Program-made: the position numbers and the translations under genes
The notes under the pieces: model-generated
Told to the model about the DNA's origin: nothing
The model's input: only the letters and a program-made list of their open reading frames with translations
Databases searched by the model: none
Part shown: positions 11,461 to 24,100 of the stretch, one piece after another
Numbering within the stretch: position 1 is the stretch's first letter
Layout: every line of letters starts with the position of its first letter
From: Pyxicephalus adspersus
Taxonomy: Eukaryota > Chordata > Amphibia > Anura > Pyxicephalidae
Assembly (NCBI RefSeq): GCF_032062135.1
Contig: NC_092859.1
Location: forward strand, 44,472,468 to 44,536,467
Length of the DNA stretch: 64,000 nucleotides
Direction: 5' to 3'

Positions 11461-11750
11461 TTAAAGCAAAACTAAACTCACTTTACTTACCCGTCCCCAT
11501 TCTATCTCAGTGTGCAACCATTTTCTCCCTTCCTTTCCTATGTGTGCTGATCTTCAGGCCATCTTGAATGAACAGGCATGCGGGAGTGCATTCAGTGCAC
11601 ATGTAGGGGAAGACTAACAATAAGCAGCTCAGCTTTTTTTTTATAGTTCCCTGGCATGATAAGGCAGGTCAGAGAAAATTTTGGAGAAGGGACACTGCCT
11701 GTCTCATTCTACAATAATGACTTGCCTGATGAAAAATGGAACAAGGTATT
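11461..11750 (+). mobile_element. TTAA-type DNA element, left part
   Basis: TTAA (11461-11464) is followed by AGCAAAACTAAACTCAC, like the ACCTAAACTCA ends of the TTAA elements at 5.8 and 26.4 kb. The segment CTACAATAATGACTTGCCTG near 11710 recurs as GCAATAATGACCTGCCTG near 19582, so the two share an interior. The expected right end (AGTTCTACTTTAA-like) is not seen, so the element is truncated or diverged on the right. Confidence 0.6.
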
Positions 11751-14659
11751 TCTTAGTGTTTCCCTGCCATAAATATGTTGATAACATCATTTGGCCACCA
11801 GAGCTTTCAACATGCTAACTAAAGTTGCTTAGAACAGTAAAATTCCAATTTCTAATCTAATCTGGTAGATCTAATTTGGTTAGGTCATCCATGATTTCCA
11901 GCTGGATTCAACTTAAAATGTAATGTTACGAGCTATTACATACCAGTGAATGGCTGTATAGTAGTATGGCTCAGCCATGGCATATGATGACATCGGATAG
12001 GTATATTAGGATTAGCCAATCTGGCCACCAGACAGTAATTGCTGTCATCATCCTGGGGCCTAATATAACGGTCAATGGCAGGTATAGTAATGTCAGAGCG
12101 AAACTTGGATTGCTCATTTTCCGAGTTCTGATGCCAGGTTTGGATAACTTTGAGCTTGAGTTTGAATTACAGTTGGACTCCCCCTTTACCATTGCTATGT
12201 ATACCTTATACATTTTGTGCTCTGTGTATTGGGTATTCTGTGTATGCTCTGTGCTGGGTGAGTTTGGTATGCTATTTACATACCTCCATATTTTGGAGAT
12301 AGTGAAGAGGGGCTATTTTTGCTCAAATTATGTTGGTAAATGACATCCCCCTGCATACCCCAATTTAGCAGACCATAAAAAAATTAATTCTTTTTTTTCT
12401 TTATATTATCTTTTTGGAATAAAAAGAAAACATTTAGAGACTGAAGTAAGAGTCAAATGCAAAATAACACTCTTTTTTCTTATAACAATAGGGTGTAAGA
12501 AGCCATCCAAATAGTGAGCAAAGAAAGAGGAAAGAGGGAAGACTTCGATTTAAAAGAGGGAAAGTTCTTTTTTGTTTTTATATGTTTTACATGAGTTGAG
12601 GTAAGGACTATTTTTACAAACTGAATTCTTACATGTAATAATTATATCCTGTTGCTAAGGAGATTAAAAACAAAAAAGCAAACCAGGAGCAGTGCCAGAT
12701 GTAAAATATACCAGTTGTACATCTAGTTGCTCCAAGTGAAAACTAAATTGATAATCATTTTAACTTTAATGTGAATTATATGTTAAAGGAAACATATCAG
12801 CTTGAAAATATTGAGTAGGACTGATTTTCTAAACTGTTCAACTAGTAAAGTGAATGTTCACTGTTTATAGTATGTGCTCACTTTCGAAAATGATTGTTAG
12901 TAAGAGCATACCTATGTTTACTATAAAGCTGAATCTGGAGCATAAATATTTGTATTTATGATTTTTCTGAGCAGGCATGAAGGATATAAATCCACTTTGT
13001 TGCATCAATGAATCCTAATTGTTATTTTTTAAAAGTAGTAATGATGTAATACCTGTGCTGCAAAGGGCAGATCTGTAGGAGGAACCCGGCAGGCCCACCT
13101 ACCCCCATTTGCCTGTAGAATACTATGGGATAAGTGGATACAGACCAAACATGTAAAGAGCAGCAGTGACTGGTGCTTATTACAGGAAGCTACTTCACAG
13201 GTAAAGTCTCATTGCATTACATTGCATTGCATTACACAAATAAGCACATCAATATTTAATTAGGAACACACATGCCTTGTTTTAGGCAATATTTTCAAAT
13301 CCCAAAGCTTTAAATATCCAGTAATGCATGAAAAATGTGTTTAATAAGTTATATAGTTATTATCATTTATTAAAATGGACACAGCTACATCAATAAAACC
13401 TTAAGAAAATAAAATAAAGTAAATATGTCTAAAACTGTCATTACAAAACTGAATTACATTTACATGATTATACATAGATTATATGAGATTTTTGTAATTA
13501 GGTTTACATGTTTTTTAAACTAAAACTGTTTAAAAATAAAAAAATAATGTCTCAGCTTTGCATTGTTTCCATTAAATTCCAAGTTATATTTATTAACACA
13601 GAGACATGCAGTGATAAGCAGTAACCCATGGCATGAAATCAGCAGGTGATTAGGCCAGTCATACATTGTCAAATCTTTCCTAAGCACCATGAGTGATCTG
13701 ACATCTGTCTGTTCTCTCTGTGATCACTGGGACAGTTACTTCAAATCCCAAAATAATTCTTCTACTAAATGCTGAGCAGATCATGTCTATGACAAATTCA
13801 CAGCACCTTTGTCTCTTGCCAATGCTTATTTTAATGTATCATGTTTTTTTTCTAGCAACGCTCAATAAGTGGTCATATCACTAGAAAAAAAATAGTATAT
13901 GGCTGCATACTGTATAGGGGTCTATTTATAAATGTTTTCACCCAAGACACATATTGGAAAATAAAGTGCACTGACATCCTTAACAAAAGGATACCAGTCT
14001 TTCACATTAGGCTGATATTCCATGGTAAATTTGTCATTATAAGCATGCATACCTCTCCTAAATTATTGTCAACCTATGAACCCTCTGGTATCATGCAGCT
14101 AAAATGTTAGCTAAAATATATAACTGCAGTGCCCTTTTTTGCTGGGGAAAGAGACGGGAATCTTGGGTCTCATGCTTACCAACTTTAGTTATAAACTTTT
14201 TTATGTCCCCTGAAGAAAATCCACACCAATCACTTTATTTAGCAATGTAAACCTACAACAGCCATGGTATCATTTGTAAATTGTTTCAATCAAGAAAACC
14301 CAACACTAAACAGATCTTCAATGCCTTGGCAATAGGTTTGAGAAAATATGCTTATATCACTGGCCAAATTTGTTCATTGAAGTCACCCAGGATTCTCATC
14401 TCTTTCCCCACCAAAAATGGATTGGTTCCCTATAATAATGCCTAGATTGTTATTCATTTTCTGACAGATGTGTGCCTATTAGCCCCAAAAATGGCCACAA
14501 AATTATTGGAAATATTCACCCTTAAGCTTCAGTGGAGTTCAGGGTTCAGGTTTAGGACTCAGCAAACTCATTCAGAGTCAAACCTGCAAGATTAGGTCCT
14601 CACTTAATAGGTTCTTAGTGGTGCTAATGGGACATCAAGAAAATAAAATGATAAAGGAG
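11751..14659. other. AT-rich stretch, no gene recognised
   Basis: It includes a 125-codon plus-strand frame at 11966-12343 whose product has no recognisable domain, and a short (CATTG/CATTA) tract near 13209-13238. The opposite strand is also partly open, so the frame is probably chance. Confidence 0.35.
13209..13238 (+). repeat. Short ATTGC/ATTAC tandem tract
   Basis: CATTGCATTACATTGCATTG continues with CATTAC, an imperfect pentanucleotide repeat of about six units. Confidence 0.7.
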
Positions 14660-14671
14660 TATCCCAATCTA

Positions 14672-14755
14672 CCCAGTATGTTTTTGGGCTGTGGGAAGAA
14701 ATCAGAATACATAAATGCAATCACTGGGAGAACCTACAAATTCCATTCATTGTTT
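14672..14755 (+). repeat. Degenerate dispersed vertebrate repeat (GTTTTTGG...TGTGGG type)
   Basis: TGTTTTTGGGCTGTGGGAAG, then AATGCAATCACTGGGAG and AACCTACAAATTCC follow the order of a repeat common in fish and frogs (TGTGGGAGGAAACC ... GGGGAGAACATGCAAACTCC). Divergence is high and I cannot assign a class. Confidence 0.5.
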
Positions 14756-14799
14756 CAAGTAGTAGCAATTAGGCACAGTACCCAAGTACTCTAAATGTA

Positions 14800-15855
14800 G
14801 CCATAGCAGACCACTCAAGTGTTTTGGGTCCACCAATAGCTAGCTACAAAGCTTTTTACACAGTTATTAATAGCATTACACAAATAAATGTGAATAAAAT
14901 GAAGATAATATAATTTTTTTTTTTAATTATTTTAATACAAGCCATCTGTATTCTGTATTACTAGAGGAATGGCCATTGAATGAGGAGTAGAGAAGCAGTG
15001 GGTGACCTAATGGTTTTGCTTTTAGGAGCTATTACAGATAGCTCTGGCCCTGAATTCAACACAAAATTTGTTAATTTCCAGCAATTATCTTGTCATAATG
15101 CAGAAACTTTCTAGTTCAAGTGTGCCTGGCTATTTCTTGAAATTTGTGCTTTAAAGTCAAATGCCCAATACTGCTGATTCACTGAAGTCACTTGGAGACA
15201 TGATCAATCCTCAAGCAACAGGAACTGATGTGACTGTGTAGATAGCATTTAGTCAAATCAATGATACCAACAATGAAACAAGCTAGTTACACTCATTATT
15301 CAATTGAATCCCAGTCTCAGCAATCCAATCAGAAATGTAGAATCATTAACCAATCAAGGTGAGGTTGCCAATAATTAAGTCAACCGTAGGAAGTTGTGCA
15401 AAGATATTCCAAATGACAATTACATTAAACAAAGCTCAAAAGGAATTTCTTTCTGTCATGGGTTGATAAATATACATTATGTTCAAAATATATAGGTGAT
15501 ACAATAGGTTCAAAATGTATCCGTAAATTAAAATAGAATCTTTTAGCGAGTAAACTCTCTCATCTTGCCTATCGCATGTCATGTAGGGTCCTCTTCTGAT
15601 TTTTATTCCCAGTATTAGTTCTGGATTTTGCAGGGAATGGTACTATTGTGATGTCAGGATGGGTATTTGTATATTTATAGTTTAAAGTAAGAGCACTGTG
15701 GTGATGCCCCCCTCCGGGTACAAGCCCAGGTTACCCTGCATTCACAGTATGTCCTTAGTATTTCATGTAAGTGACATCTAAAACATGAAGAACATATTAT
15801 GGTAAAAAAGGTTTTGTATGTGATAACTCAAACTAAAGGTAAGCATTGCAACATG
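14800..15855. other. AT-rich stretch, nothing recognised
   Basis: Unique-looking sequence with no recognised repeat or coding frame. Confidence 0.35.
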
Positions 15856-15857
15856 AG

Positions 15858-16325
15858 CAGATTTTTATTTTTACAATATTCAGAAGATTGGGGTGGTAGG
15901 GAAGGTAGGATAAGGGGAAAATTAAAAAAAAATGGTGAGGGTGACAGGAGAGTATATGATGACTAGGTATAAGGAATACTCAGGGTCATGAGATGGGGAT
16001 TGGCAGGTGTTGATCCAAGGTGACCAAAAGGAATAAAATGTGCCCATGGTATCTTCTAATTGGGCTTTAAATTTTCCTTGTGTAAGAATCCAGGAAACAC
16101 GTTTTGTACCCTTCCTGAAGTTTAAGGAAGGAGACTTCCAGGCCTTTGCCATAGTTTGCCTAGCTGCAATAATTATATGCTGCATAAGTCTGAATTGATT
16201 TTGGGTTAGACAGCTAGGTTTAAGAGGGAGGAGGGCATGTTGCGGGTCCATGGGAATTTGTTTGTTAAACACTTTAGAGAGGAAGTGGAAGACCGGAGAC
16301 CAGAAACGGGATGCCACTGGACAGT
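15858..16325 (-). mobile_element. L1/Tx1-type LINE, 3' end only
   Basis: This is a minus-strand LINE fragment covering the last 130 or so codons of ORF2 plus a short 3' UTR. The 3' end lies at low coordinates, where the minus strand reads TAAAAATAAAAATC. The body is cut at its 5' side near 16.32 kb, as is usual for target-primed insertions. I saw no convincing target-site duplication. Confidence 0.75.
15922..16317 (-). pseudogene. LINE ORF2 C-terminal fragment
   Basis: The translated minus strand has FWSPVFHFLSKVFN, then QHALLPLKP, then HIIIAARQTMAKAWKSPSL, and near the end FYSFWSPWI. A hydrophobic stretch, then an (I/L)xxAxxxIAxxWKS helix, then a terminal tryptophan-rich segment is the standard layout of the C-terminal end of L1/Tx1 ORF2 proteins. 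The same layout appears in the two other LINE fragments of this window (ITRLWKS near 42.8 kb, IARAWRT near 52.0 kb). The reverse transcriptase, endonuclease and cysteine motif are all absent. The 131-codon frame is still open, suggesting a fairly young or lucky copy, but it has no function of its own. Confidence 0.78.
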
Positions 16326-16372
16326 TCCACTATGTAAGCAAATAGGATCCTAATTCCAAGCATCATCTAAAG

Positions 16373-16620
16373 CAGGGGTCAGCAAACTTTTCTGGCTACT
16401 AGGCCATTTTAGAAGGTCAAGAAGGCACACTAGGTCGGTCTTTCTCTCGAGTCCCCATTCAGGGGAATGCCCCTGAAGGGAAATCCCTCTCTTTCCTAAT
16501 GCATACGGAGGAGAGTGAATGTCTCCTTACCCCGGCGGCGGAAGTGTTAAAGCCGGCTGCGGTAAATAGGGAAGGAAGGCATAACAAGGAGGCTCAGGAG
16601 CCGCAGGTTGCCGACCCCTG
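16373..16620. mobile_element. hAT-type non-autonomous element (248 bp)
   Basis: The ends are CAGGGGTCAGCAAAC and, inverted, CAGGGGTCGGCAACC. This is the CAGGGGT(C)..GCAA(A/C)C terminus typical of hAT MITEs in vertebrates. The interior is GC-rich (CCCCGGCGGCGGAAG). The 8 bases outside each end (ATCTAAAG and ATGGCCGG) do not match, so the 8-bp target duplication has decayed or the element was rearranged. Confidence 0.75.
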
Positions 16621-16670
16621 ATGGCCGGGACCGGATAGAGATTCTCTATACAAGAACACAGTAGTCGCAC

Positions 16671-16875
16671 GGAATCCCCAGGCACTAGAGGCTAAATGGG
16701 GTCAAGTCTCCTCATTCATTCACCTCTAGTGCTCTGTGATTGCGCTGGGGAAAGGAAAGTCCTGATTATGCTTGAGCTGTCATCAGGGTTTACCTTTCCT
16801 CAGCCAATCACAGAGCACTAGAGGTGATGAATGGGGAGACTTGTCCCCATTTAACCTCTAGTGCCCGGGGATCCC
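16671..16875. repeat. 205-bp fold-back (inverted repeat)
   Basis: The left arm has AGGCACTAGAGG, AAATGGGG, AAGTCTCCTCATTCAT, CACCTCTAGTGCTCTGTGAT and GGGGAAAGG. The right arm mirrors it (CCTTTCCTCAGCC, ATCACAGAGCACTAGAGGTG, ATGAATGGGGAGACTTG, CCCCATTTAACCTCTAGTGC). The loop is about 45 bp. The word CTAGTGCTCTGTGATTG recurs as its inverse with few changes. Probably a MITE or a piece of a larger DNA element; the terminal duplication is unclear. Confidence 0.85.
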
Positions 16876-16937
16876 ACACTGACAGGATAATTCCACCGGC
16901 TGTGCATATATATTTTATTTTATATTTATAATATATT

Positions 16938-17152
16938 TTTGGCTAACAAAGATTTTTAGTTTCGGCCTCAGCTAGTGCAGATGGACTCATGAATGGATGA
17001 GGCTAACGAATGCATTTGTGGATGTGGGATAACAAACTGCAGCTGCGGTGAGTTGTATTGAGCTGTATTTTAGTTTTGTTTCAGCTAACAAAGATTTTGG
17101 CTAACGAGTATGATTCCGGAACAAATTATCATTGTTAGCCGAGGTGTTACTG
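16938..17152 (-). mobile_element. Tigger/pogo-like element end
   Basis: The right edge read inward on the minus strand is CAGTAACACCTCGGCTAACA, then AATTTGTTCCGGAATC, followed outside by TA (17153-17154). The CAGTNAYACCTCGG terminus and TTCCGGAA subterminal word are typical of Tigger-type elements. GGCTAACAAAGATTTT near 16940 and 17084 and GGCTAACGA near 17001 and 17098 are internal repeats. The left terminus was not found. Confidence 0.6.
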
Positions 17153-17154
17153 TA

Positions 17155-19500
17155 ATGTAAATCTGTGATATGTGTACATATCCTGTGCATCTGTTTAAAA
17201 AAACAAGTTGCTGAATAGGTATGATGTTGAGGCATTGAGCGGCAGGTCATTCATGAAATCTGCTTTATTACCTAGATTTATCATCGATTTATCCATTTAG
17301 TTCTTCTTGTAACAAATTTTGGAGATTTGTCCCTGGAAATTTCTTCACAAAACTACTAAGTGTTAGAAAATTCCTGACAAAGAATTTCCAAAAGTTTGAA
17401 GAATGATGTGCTTTGTGTTACATACATCTCCAATCGGCGTAATGATTTGTATTAATGGTTACTCCATACAGCTCCACTCTGCAATTTTTTATGGGTATTT
17501 GATACTCTTTCCATTACCATACAAAGGAACTGTTCTGTAGTCCACACAGAAATAGCAAACAATGGTATCATATACCAGCTAATAGAGGCAGAATGGACAT
17601 GAGGTTTAGCAAGATCAGTAGCTTTTTTAAAACTTTATTTCATTTTCATGAAATGTTTTGCAAAATTGCTAAACAAATAAACTTCACTGTTGTAGAGTTG
17701 TCAATAGAACCCAATGGCATTGAAAAATACAGGTCAGTGGAGCACAAAGGGTCAATAGAGCACATTAAGTGACTAGGGTAGAATGCAGAAGTAGACAGTT
17801 GGCAATCCTACAACAGATTTTTGCTGTGTGAATAATATTCCCTAATGTAAAAAAAAAATTGTTGCTCAGAAAATTTTTTTTTGTTTTTGCAGCAAAAAAA
17901 AAAGTACCTGATATCCCTAATAAAAACAGAGCATCCTAAATAAATATATGAGAGATTTGCCTACAAATAAGAACATATTTTAGGCCCGTCTCTATTTTAA
18001 GAAGTTTTTTGTTATCTTGCAACCTTGTAAAACAAATCAAAAAGAAATCAAACCACAAGAAGCTTTTCTTCTTTTTTCCCCCCAAAACAAATATCAGAAA
18101 AGGTGTGAGAATCCTGCTAAGACAGTAAACTATAGATTAAATCTGAACACCCACCAACCTAGGTTGATAATTAAATAATAAAGACTGCTGATTCCTATTG
18201 ATAGAGCTAAGTGTATAATTAACTAGACAGCTTTAAAAAGGCATGTGACAGTAGAGGAGGGCTTCCTGGGGTTATGATTCCAACACCAATATTAATGACT
18301 TTCCAAAGCTGATGTCTTTTCTTATTCTTATACTGTGTTTGTGTGAATCCTCGCTGCATTTGTTCTGCAGGGCGCATGTTAACGGAATCAAAACTTGATC
18401 TCCCGTGAGAGTAGTGGGAATGTGTGGAGCAGCTCTCTGGAACCACGTCAGCTGTTTGTAAAGACTGCTGATATCTTAGCTAACAAGGTCCCAGCTGAAT
18501 GTATCCTGCCCACACCTGACGGTTCAACTGAATTAAATTTACCTTTCTTGCTACTGTCCTTTCCCAACATGTCTGGTTTTAGCTTTAGGGTACTTTCATA
18601 ATAACCACTTGACTGTATGAAAAAAAAAAGTTTTTGTCAAATGCCACAAGACTGTCGACCTGAACATGTAAATTGCAAATTGCCTAGTTTACATAAAAAA
18701 AAGAAAATGAAAAACTGCCATCTAAAGCTTTTTGTAATTTGTAGCTGTTTTTTTTTCTTTTTTTGCATAGCGGTGCCAACTATAACAACCAGAAAAGCTC
18801 AAATGGACACTCAAATGTCCCGCCATGCTGTTAGTTTATCTTTGTAAAGTAAAGGTTTTGGATGACTGAGGAACTGTTTACTGACATATGGAAATAATGT
18901 TTACAAATGTGATACCAATAAAAAAAAATTGCTTTGCAGGAAATGAAACAAGCACATAAATACATACATTTATTTCAACCTCCAAAAAGCCTCCTAATTT
19001 CTCATTAATTTGTAATGTTTAGGTTGTTTAAAACAAATGAACATATTTTAATGTTTTGAGTCACAAATATTAGATCTGGAATTTTGAGATCCTTCATATT
19101 AGAAATGCCTATTACTTTTGCTTTTGAATCTCACAGTTTGTTGGCATTAACATCCTAAATTTAGCTTTAGGGTGAAACAAAGCCCCTTTATGACCAATGT
19201 GCTAAAAGATTTTCCTGCCATCCACATAGTATTCCACCCAATAGTTATCCACATAGGTGCAGTTTAAATTAAAATATTAGATGCACTTGTTTAGAATCCA
19301 CATCAGTGACATGTATGACCCTGGACATTTCCCTGGACAATTTATTCAATAAGCACACACCTAGACCACCCACATGTGTCAAATTGTTTTTTGGGTCAGG
19401 TCTTTCCCAATTCGAACAACCATATTCGGGTCGAATATATGCACAACCTGAATTGGAACAACAACACTAGTTGCTGGGTTTCCCAGATAACCAAACCTGA
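17155..19500. other. AT-rich stretch, no gene recognised
   Basis: Frames at 18219-18446, 18395-18601 and 18617-18847 overlap on opposite strands and show no domain. A pyrimidine tract followed by TTTGCATAG near 18768 resembles a splice acceptor, but no exon follows. Confidence 0.35.
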
Positions 19501-19504
19501 CGCT

Positions 19505-19630
19505 TCACAGACACAGCTCAGCTCTGGTGCCGAAACCCAGAATGATCAGGCAGGTAAAGCCTGAACATTGACAGTTCCTGTCTGCAATAATGACCTGCCT
19601 GATCAAACAAAACTTTAGTTCTACTTTAGC
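19505..19630 (+). mobile_element. TTAA-type DNA element, right-end fragment
   Basis: AATGATCAGGCAGGTAAAGC and GCAATAATGACCTGCCTG with GATCAAACAAAACTTTAG form an inverted pair around a short loop. The same AATGAC(T/C)TGCCTGAT word occurs in the element at 11461. It ends in a degraded TACTTTAG where the family would have TTAA. Confidence 0.6.
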
Positions 19631-20139
19631 TCTCATACTAAGGTATATTTGGGTGGCTGGTACTGTATGTGGATTATGATATACAGCAGTTAATAGCATG
19701 GGTCATGTTTAGTGACAAAGTGGACATTTGTGATGTCAGATCACTCAAGGTCAAGCACCGCATATATTTTTACAGTACAGTAAAAGCAGGCATTATATGA
19801 AATGTGCAAATCTAATACAGGCAGGTTATTACCAACGGAATGCAAAAAAAACAGATGTAGTGCCATTATTGTTCAAGCATTATCCAGGGTTTACATTTCT
19901 TCTAGGGATCCTTGCCCATAGATGATACCATTATATACATCCTGGTCCTGTGCAGTTCCTTCTGTGTTTACAAATGTTATCTTACAAATGCTAGCTCTCT
20001 GCTGCTTCCTCTTTAATTTTAGTGATTACAGAGTTAACATTTTACAGCATGAGTGATGAGGGAAAAGGAGACTGGGGTAAATTAATTTTCTGCAACAGAC
20101 TAATGACATCATTCTCTTAGGTTTCTCAACTTCTGGCCT

Positions 20140-20340
20140 AGACAGAATCACTTAACCGTAGCTCAGAGATTTCTGAATGGGCACAAATGACCAAGTCATA
20201 ATTTTATAAAAAGTCATATAATTATGAGGCCATTGTCACATAATTAGGAGGAAGACGTCAACCCTGTACTAGCTCCTACATTTACTGTCAGACATGAAGC
20301 TAACTTCTGCTCTCTGGCTCTAATTAACAAATAAAGCATG
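20140..20340. promoter_or_regulatory. Candidate conserved non-coding element
   Basis: A non-repetitive patch with TTTTATAAAAAGTCAT, CATATAATTATGAGG, CACATAATTAGG and TCTAATTAACAAATAAAGC. These look like homeodomain (ATAATTA) and Hox/Cdx-like (TTTATAA) sites. No open frame covers it. The call rests on texture only; alignment to Xenopus or chicken would decide. Confidence 0.25.
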
Positions 20341-20899
20341 ATGGGAGCACCAGGAAGGTAAAGGTAGGTGGGATGGAGAAAGAGGAGGGTTGGAGTGCTT
20401 TCAAGAGTCTCTGTCATTCTGCCTTACATAGACAACATACCAATCTTTCTAGTGCAAACAAAATTAACTAGATACAAAAGCATATCACATTTAAAAAAAA
20501 AAAGTTTTTGTTGCAATATGTTTCTTTATTCCAGACATTTTCATATCAGTACGTTATTTTCTGAAACTAGATGTGCTTAGTGTGATGGCAAACATCATCC
20601 CACCCTGTGCTTGGACAATAAAAAGGAGAAGCAACATGCTTCTTATTCTGAAGACACAGTCAATTTGCACTGAAATGTACCAACTAAACTGGTGATGATT
20701 TTGAATCTCCTAATACTTTTTGTCCCGGTAACATTAGACACCAGGACATATACTGCACAGTTGGCAAATCCACCAAAAATGTGCACAGACAGCAATTCAA
20801 ATTTGAAAGGAGTTTTAATCTTTCCCCGCTCTATCTAAAACTTATAAAAAAGTTACATTTACATTTGTAAATCCACCTAAAACCATTTCTTTCCAAACA

Positions 20900-21150
20900 C
20901 ATCTCCCTGCAATCCTCTTTGATTTGAAGTGACAGATACCAGATAAACAGTAACGATGCATCCATGATCTAATGGTGGAACAGACGGGAGATGAATTCTG
21001 GGAAGTAAATCAGAGGCTGATAATTCAGTCACTCTGATCCCTAATTGGTGCTTCTCATTTTTTTGATTCTCTGGCTGAAACTAAAACAATTTCCATGACT
21101 TCATTTTAATAATTAGTTCCCTGTTTTGCTTTCAATTAGTACTACATGCT
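20900..21150. promoter_or_regulatory. Candidate conserved non-coding element
   Basis: A non-repetitive patch with GCTGATAATTCAGTCAC, CCTAATTGGTGC, TTTTAATAATTAG and TCAATTAGTAC, that is, clustered ATTA cores flanked by GC-balanced sequence. No frame and no repeat signature. Inferred from texture only. Confidence 0.25.
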
Positions 21151-24100
21151 CTGGGAAAGTGCAGCTTTACTATCATGCTACCACTTCAGATAATTTGCTA
21201 AATTGTATGTAAAAGTTAGAATGGAAAAAATGTAAACTAGGATTTACAAAGTTACAAAACAAATTTACCAACATAGGTAAAATTTAAAAGAAGTGTTAAG
21301 TGTCCCAGACGTCAGTGCATATTTGTCATCCATGTATTAGTAATAGAAATTTATTAAAGCCTATCTGTAACAGTTGGTGAACTTTGCATTGAAGGTCATG
21401 CTCAGCATGAATATATCACTATATTTGTTTTGGCATTAGGAATAAACAAATCAACTTCAGGTAAAAAGTGAAGGAATTCATGGCTAATCTGGCTAAATTT
21501 TGGTACTTTGATGTTCTTCTCTCTTCTGCACACTCTAATTGGTCAGTCAGACATGCTGTCATTGTGATGAACCAATAAAATGCATTGGGGCACTTACTGG
21601 GGTAAACCAAGTCATGTGATCCTGCTTTTTGAACCATTGGAACTGTTTTGGACCATTCTAATAAGAATAAGTACTATTTTTTAATTTGGCACGGTCTGGG
21701 ATTTTTGTGTCATTCTTTAACCCTTTTTGGCACTTTTAGTCCTACAAATACTTCCACTTTGTTACAACATGGAAAATCCTATTTCTATAACATACACCTG
21801 CTTCGAGGACTTGCTGTCGTTTTCATACATATTTGCAAATATCTCCAGCTAATAACACAATAAAAATCTAATGCAATTTGTTGAAACAGTATACCTAGAT
21901 GTTTTAGGGGCTGTTTTTTAGCTGGCTAGCTGGTAAGTCTGCTGGGAAATGTTTGTGTTATGTTTGTATTAGTTTTTCAGACACTCCTCTTTATTCATTA
22001 TGTGAATGGGGTCCTCTAAAAAAAGGCTATACAAAGGAAATTTTGAAAGTTGTAAGTGAAACCATGCCATTTGCATTGCACTTACTGTAATCCCTTACCT
22101 TGGTCTGAACAAGTTGACTAAGTTGAGTGTACTTCAGAAACCCCTAATACTTTAGCATGTAGCTTTGTCCACACTTTTTGTAGTTCTTTAAAAAGTTAGA
22201 ATGGAGGAATAGAATAACTAATATTAATGAAACACAAAGATTTAGATCAGGGCAGAGGGATGTCCTTGGCATTTTATTGCTGCATTAGGATCTTTTAGGC
22301 AGAACACAACACCAGTTTTGTGTAACTGCATTTTGCTGTGCACAGTACTAAAAATGACATTGTAAGCTCTTTTAAGAGAGCATTGATTGCACCTGACTAG
22401 AGTTATTATGTATAGGGCACCTTACACACATAAAGGGGAAAAACAAAAGTATTACAAAAAATGGTCATAATAGCAAAGTGCCTTTTTGTAGATGTGTTTG
22501 TAATAGATTGAACTTATGCATGACTCTTGCTGAGCTAGCACCTGCTGATAGTTCCAAGTCCTTTAGGCTTAATGTGCAGTACTCTAAATAAATATTCCCA
22601 GTGTTAGAATGGATTGTAATGCTACCCCTTCTAATGCAATACAAAACATCAAAGAGTTTAATATCTCAGCATTAGTTCATTTATCATCTGTATGTAATAA
22701 CAGGCCAAGAACTAAATAGAAAGCTTACTATAAATAGAAGCAATTCACAAAATTAGTTTTTCTAGATTTCTGAAGAAGATGGATGACTTACTAACTTATT
22801 GTCTGTTGTTCTATTTGCAAAACCCCTGCACCCAATACACACAATAGCTAATTAATAAAAACTGTGGTATAGATAGTGAAGCTCCTCTATATTAGAAAAA
22901 GCCTTCTTGGAGAAGGCTCATGTGACCTGCTTTTCTTTTTCACAAGCCGAAGAGGTAAAAAAGCTCTGCATTACTTGTATTTTTTTTTTTTGTTTTTTAA
23001 TCTTAAATAATTTTTTATATGCTGTGCCAGTTCCAGAGTCTTGAAGCTGGTATAGCAAAAAGGACATTTGTAAAGCAAATCATGGTGGCGCAACCATACA
23101 ACTGATTTTAGGTGCTCCATATTTCATTAGGATGATGTTATTAAAATACTGATTACATTTACTAGTTGAAAGACTTCAAACCAAGCATAAAAAACTTTTG
23201 ACACATTTGACCATACCTCCAGAACACTAAGGGCCAACTCACTAAGATAGATAGTCATCTTACTGAACTCATCATTTTATCCTAATAACCTTTATCATCA
23301 AAGTATGTTTACAAACATACATTTCCAACTGGTATACAAGTCGTATTTTTTTAAGTATTCATTGTTCAGTTGTTGCAGATTCCTATTGATTAAGAATTTC
23401 TATTTTATCCATAATTTACTATTTTATAACCACTTAAAATGTTTTTGTTTCCTTAATTTTTATCAAATAGAAGTAGAGGCCCTCAAGAAGTGTAGAGGTA
23501 AAATTTCAACTCAAATCTTGTTGGATTGATCTGTAATTGTACTATTATGGGCCTTACGGAATCTGTGATTCTGCTAAGAACGGTCTACTGTGCTTTTTAA
23601 TTTGTGCCACTAGGATGGTTAATTCTCACCACTGGGGAGTGTGCACAGTGCCAACACTTGTGAAATGGATAGTTGTACTCTCTTGTATATATAACATGAA
23701 TTGGTGACAGGGCGACTTCAGGATCATCCTACTGCCCATACAGAAACATAAACTGTTTGGCTGGTTTTTGCAGAGTCATCAGAATTCCACAAACTAGTTA
23801 GCTAATGTTTTTTTATTTCTTGCATTGGAGTCACTACTTGTCTACTCCTTCCCCTTTCTTTTTCTTTTCACTTGTTTTTCTTTCCATCATCTTTTTTGAC
23901 TTGCACTTTAAATAAGGGATAAAAGCTTGGTGTTTTATTTTACATGTATGCAATACTTTTATTGATGTTATTTTGAGTTGATTTCTTTAATGTGAACATT
24001 GCTATTGCTTTCTTTCTAACTCCTTGGTGTGCCTAAGAGACCTGCTTTGTTTCCTGGGATGTTGGGTATCTATTTGTTTCCAGTCTGTACTTTCTTTTGA

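Noticed and set aside
11966..12343. 125-codon plus-strand open frame
   Set aside because: No recognisable domain, opposite strand also open, no splice or promoter context; consistent with chance in AT-rich DNA.
18740..18850. Splice-acceptor-like TTTTTTTGCATAG before a short frame
   Set aside because: The following frame stops within about 25 codons and has no domain or donor site that makes sense.
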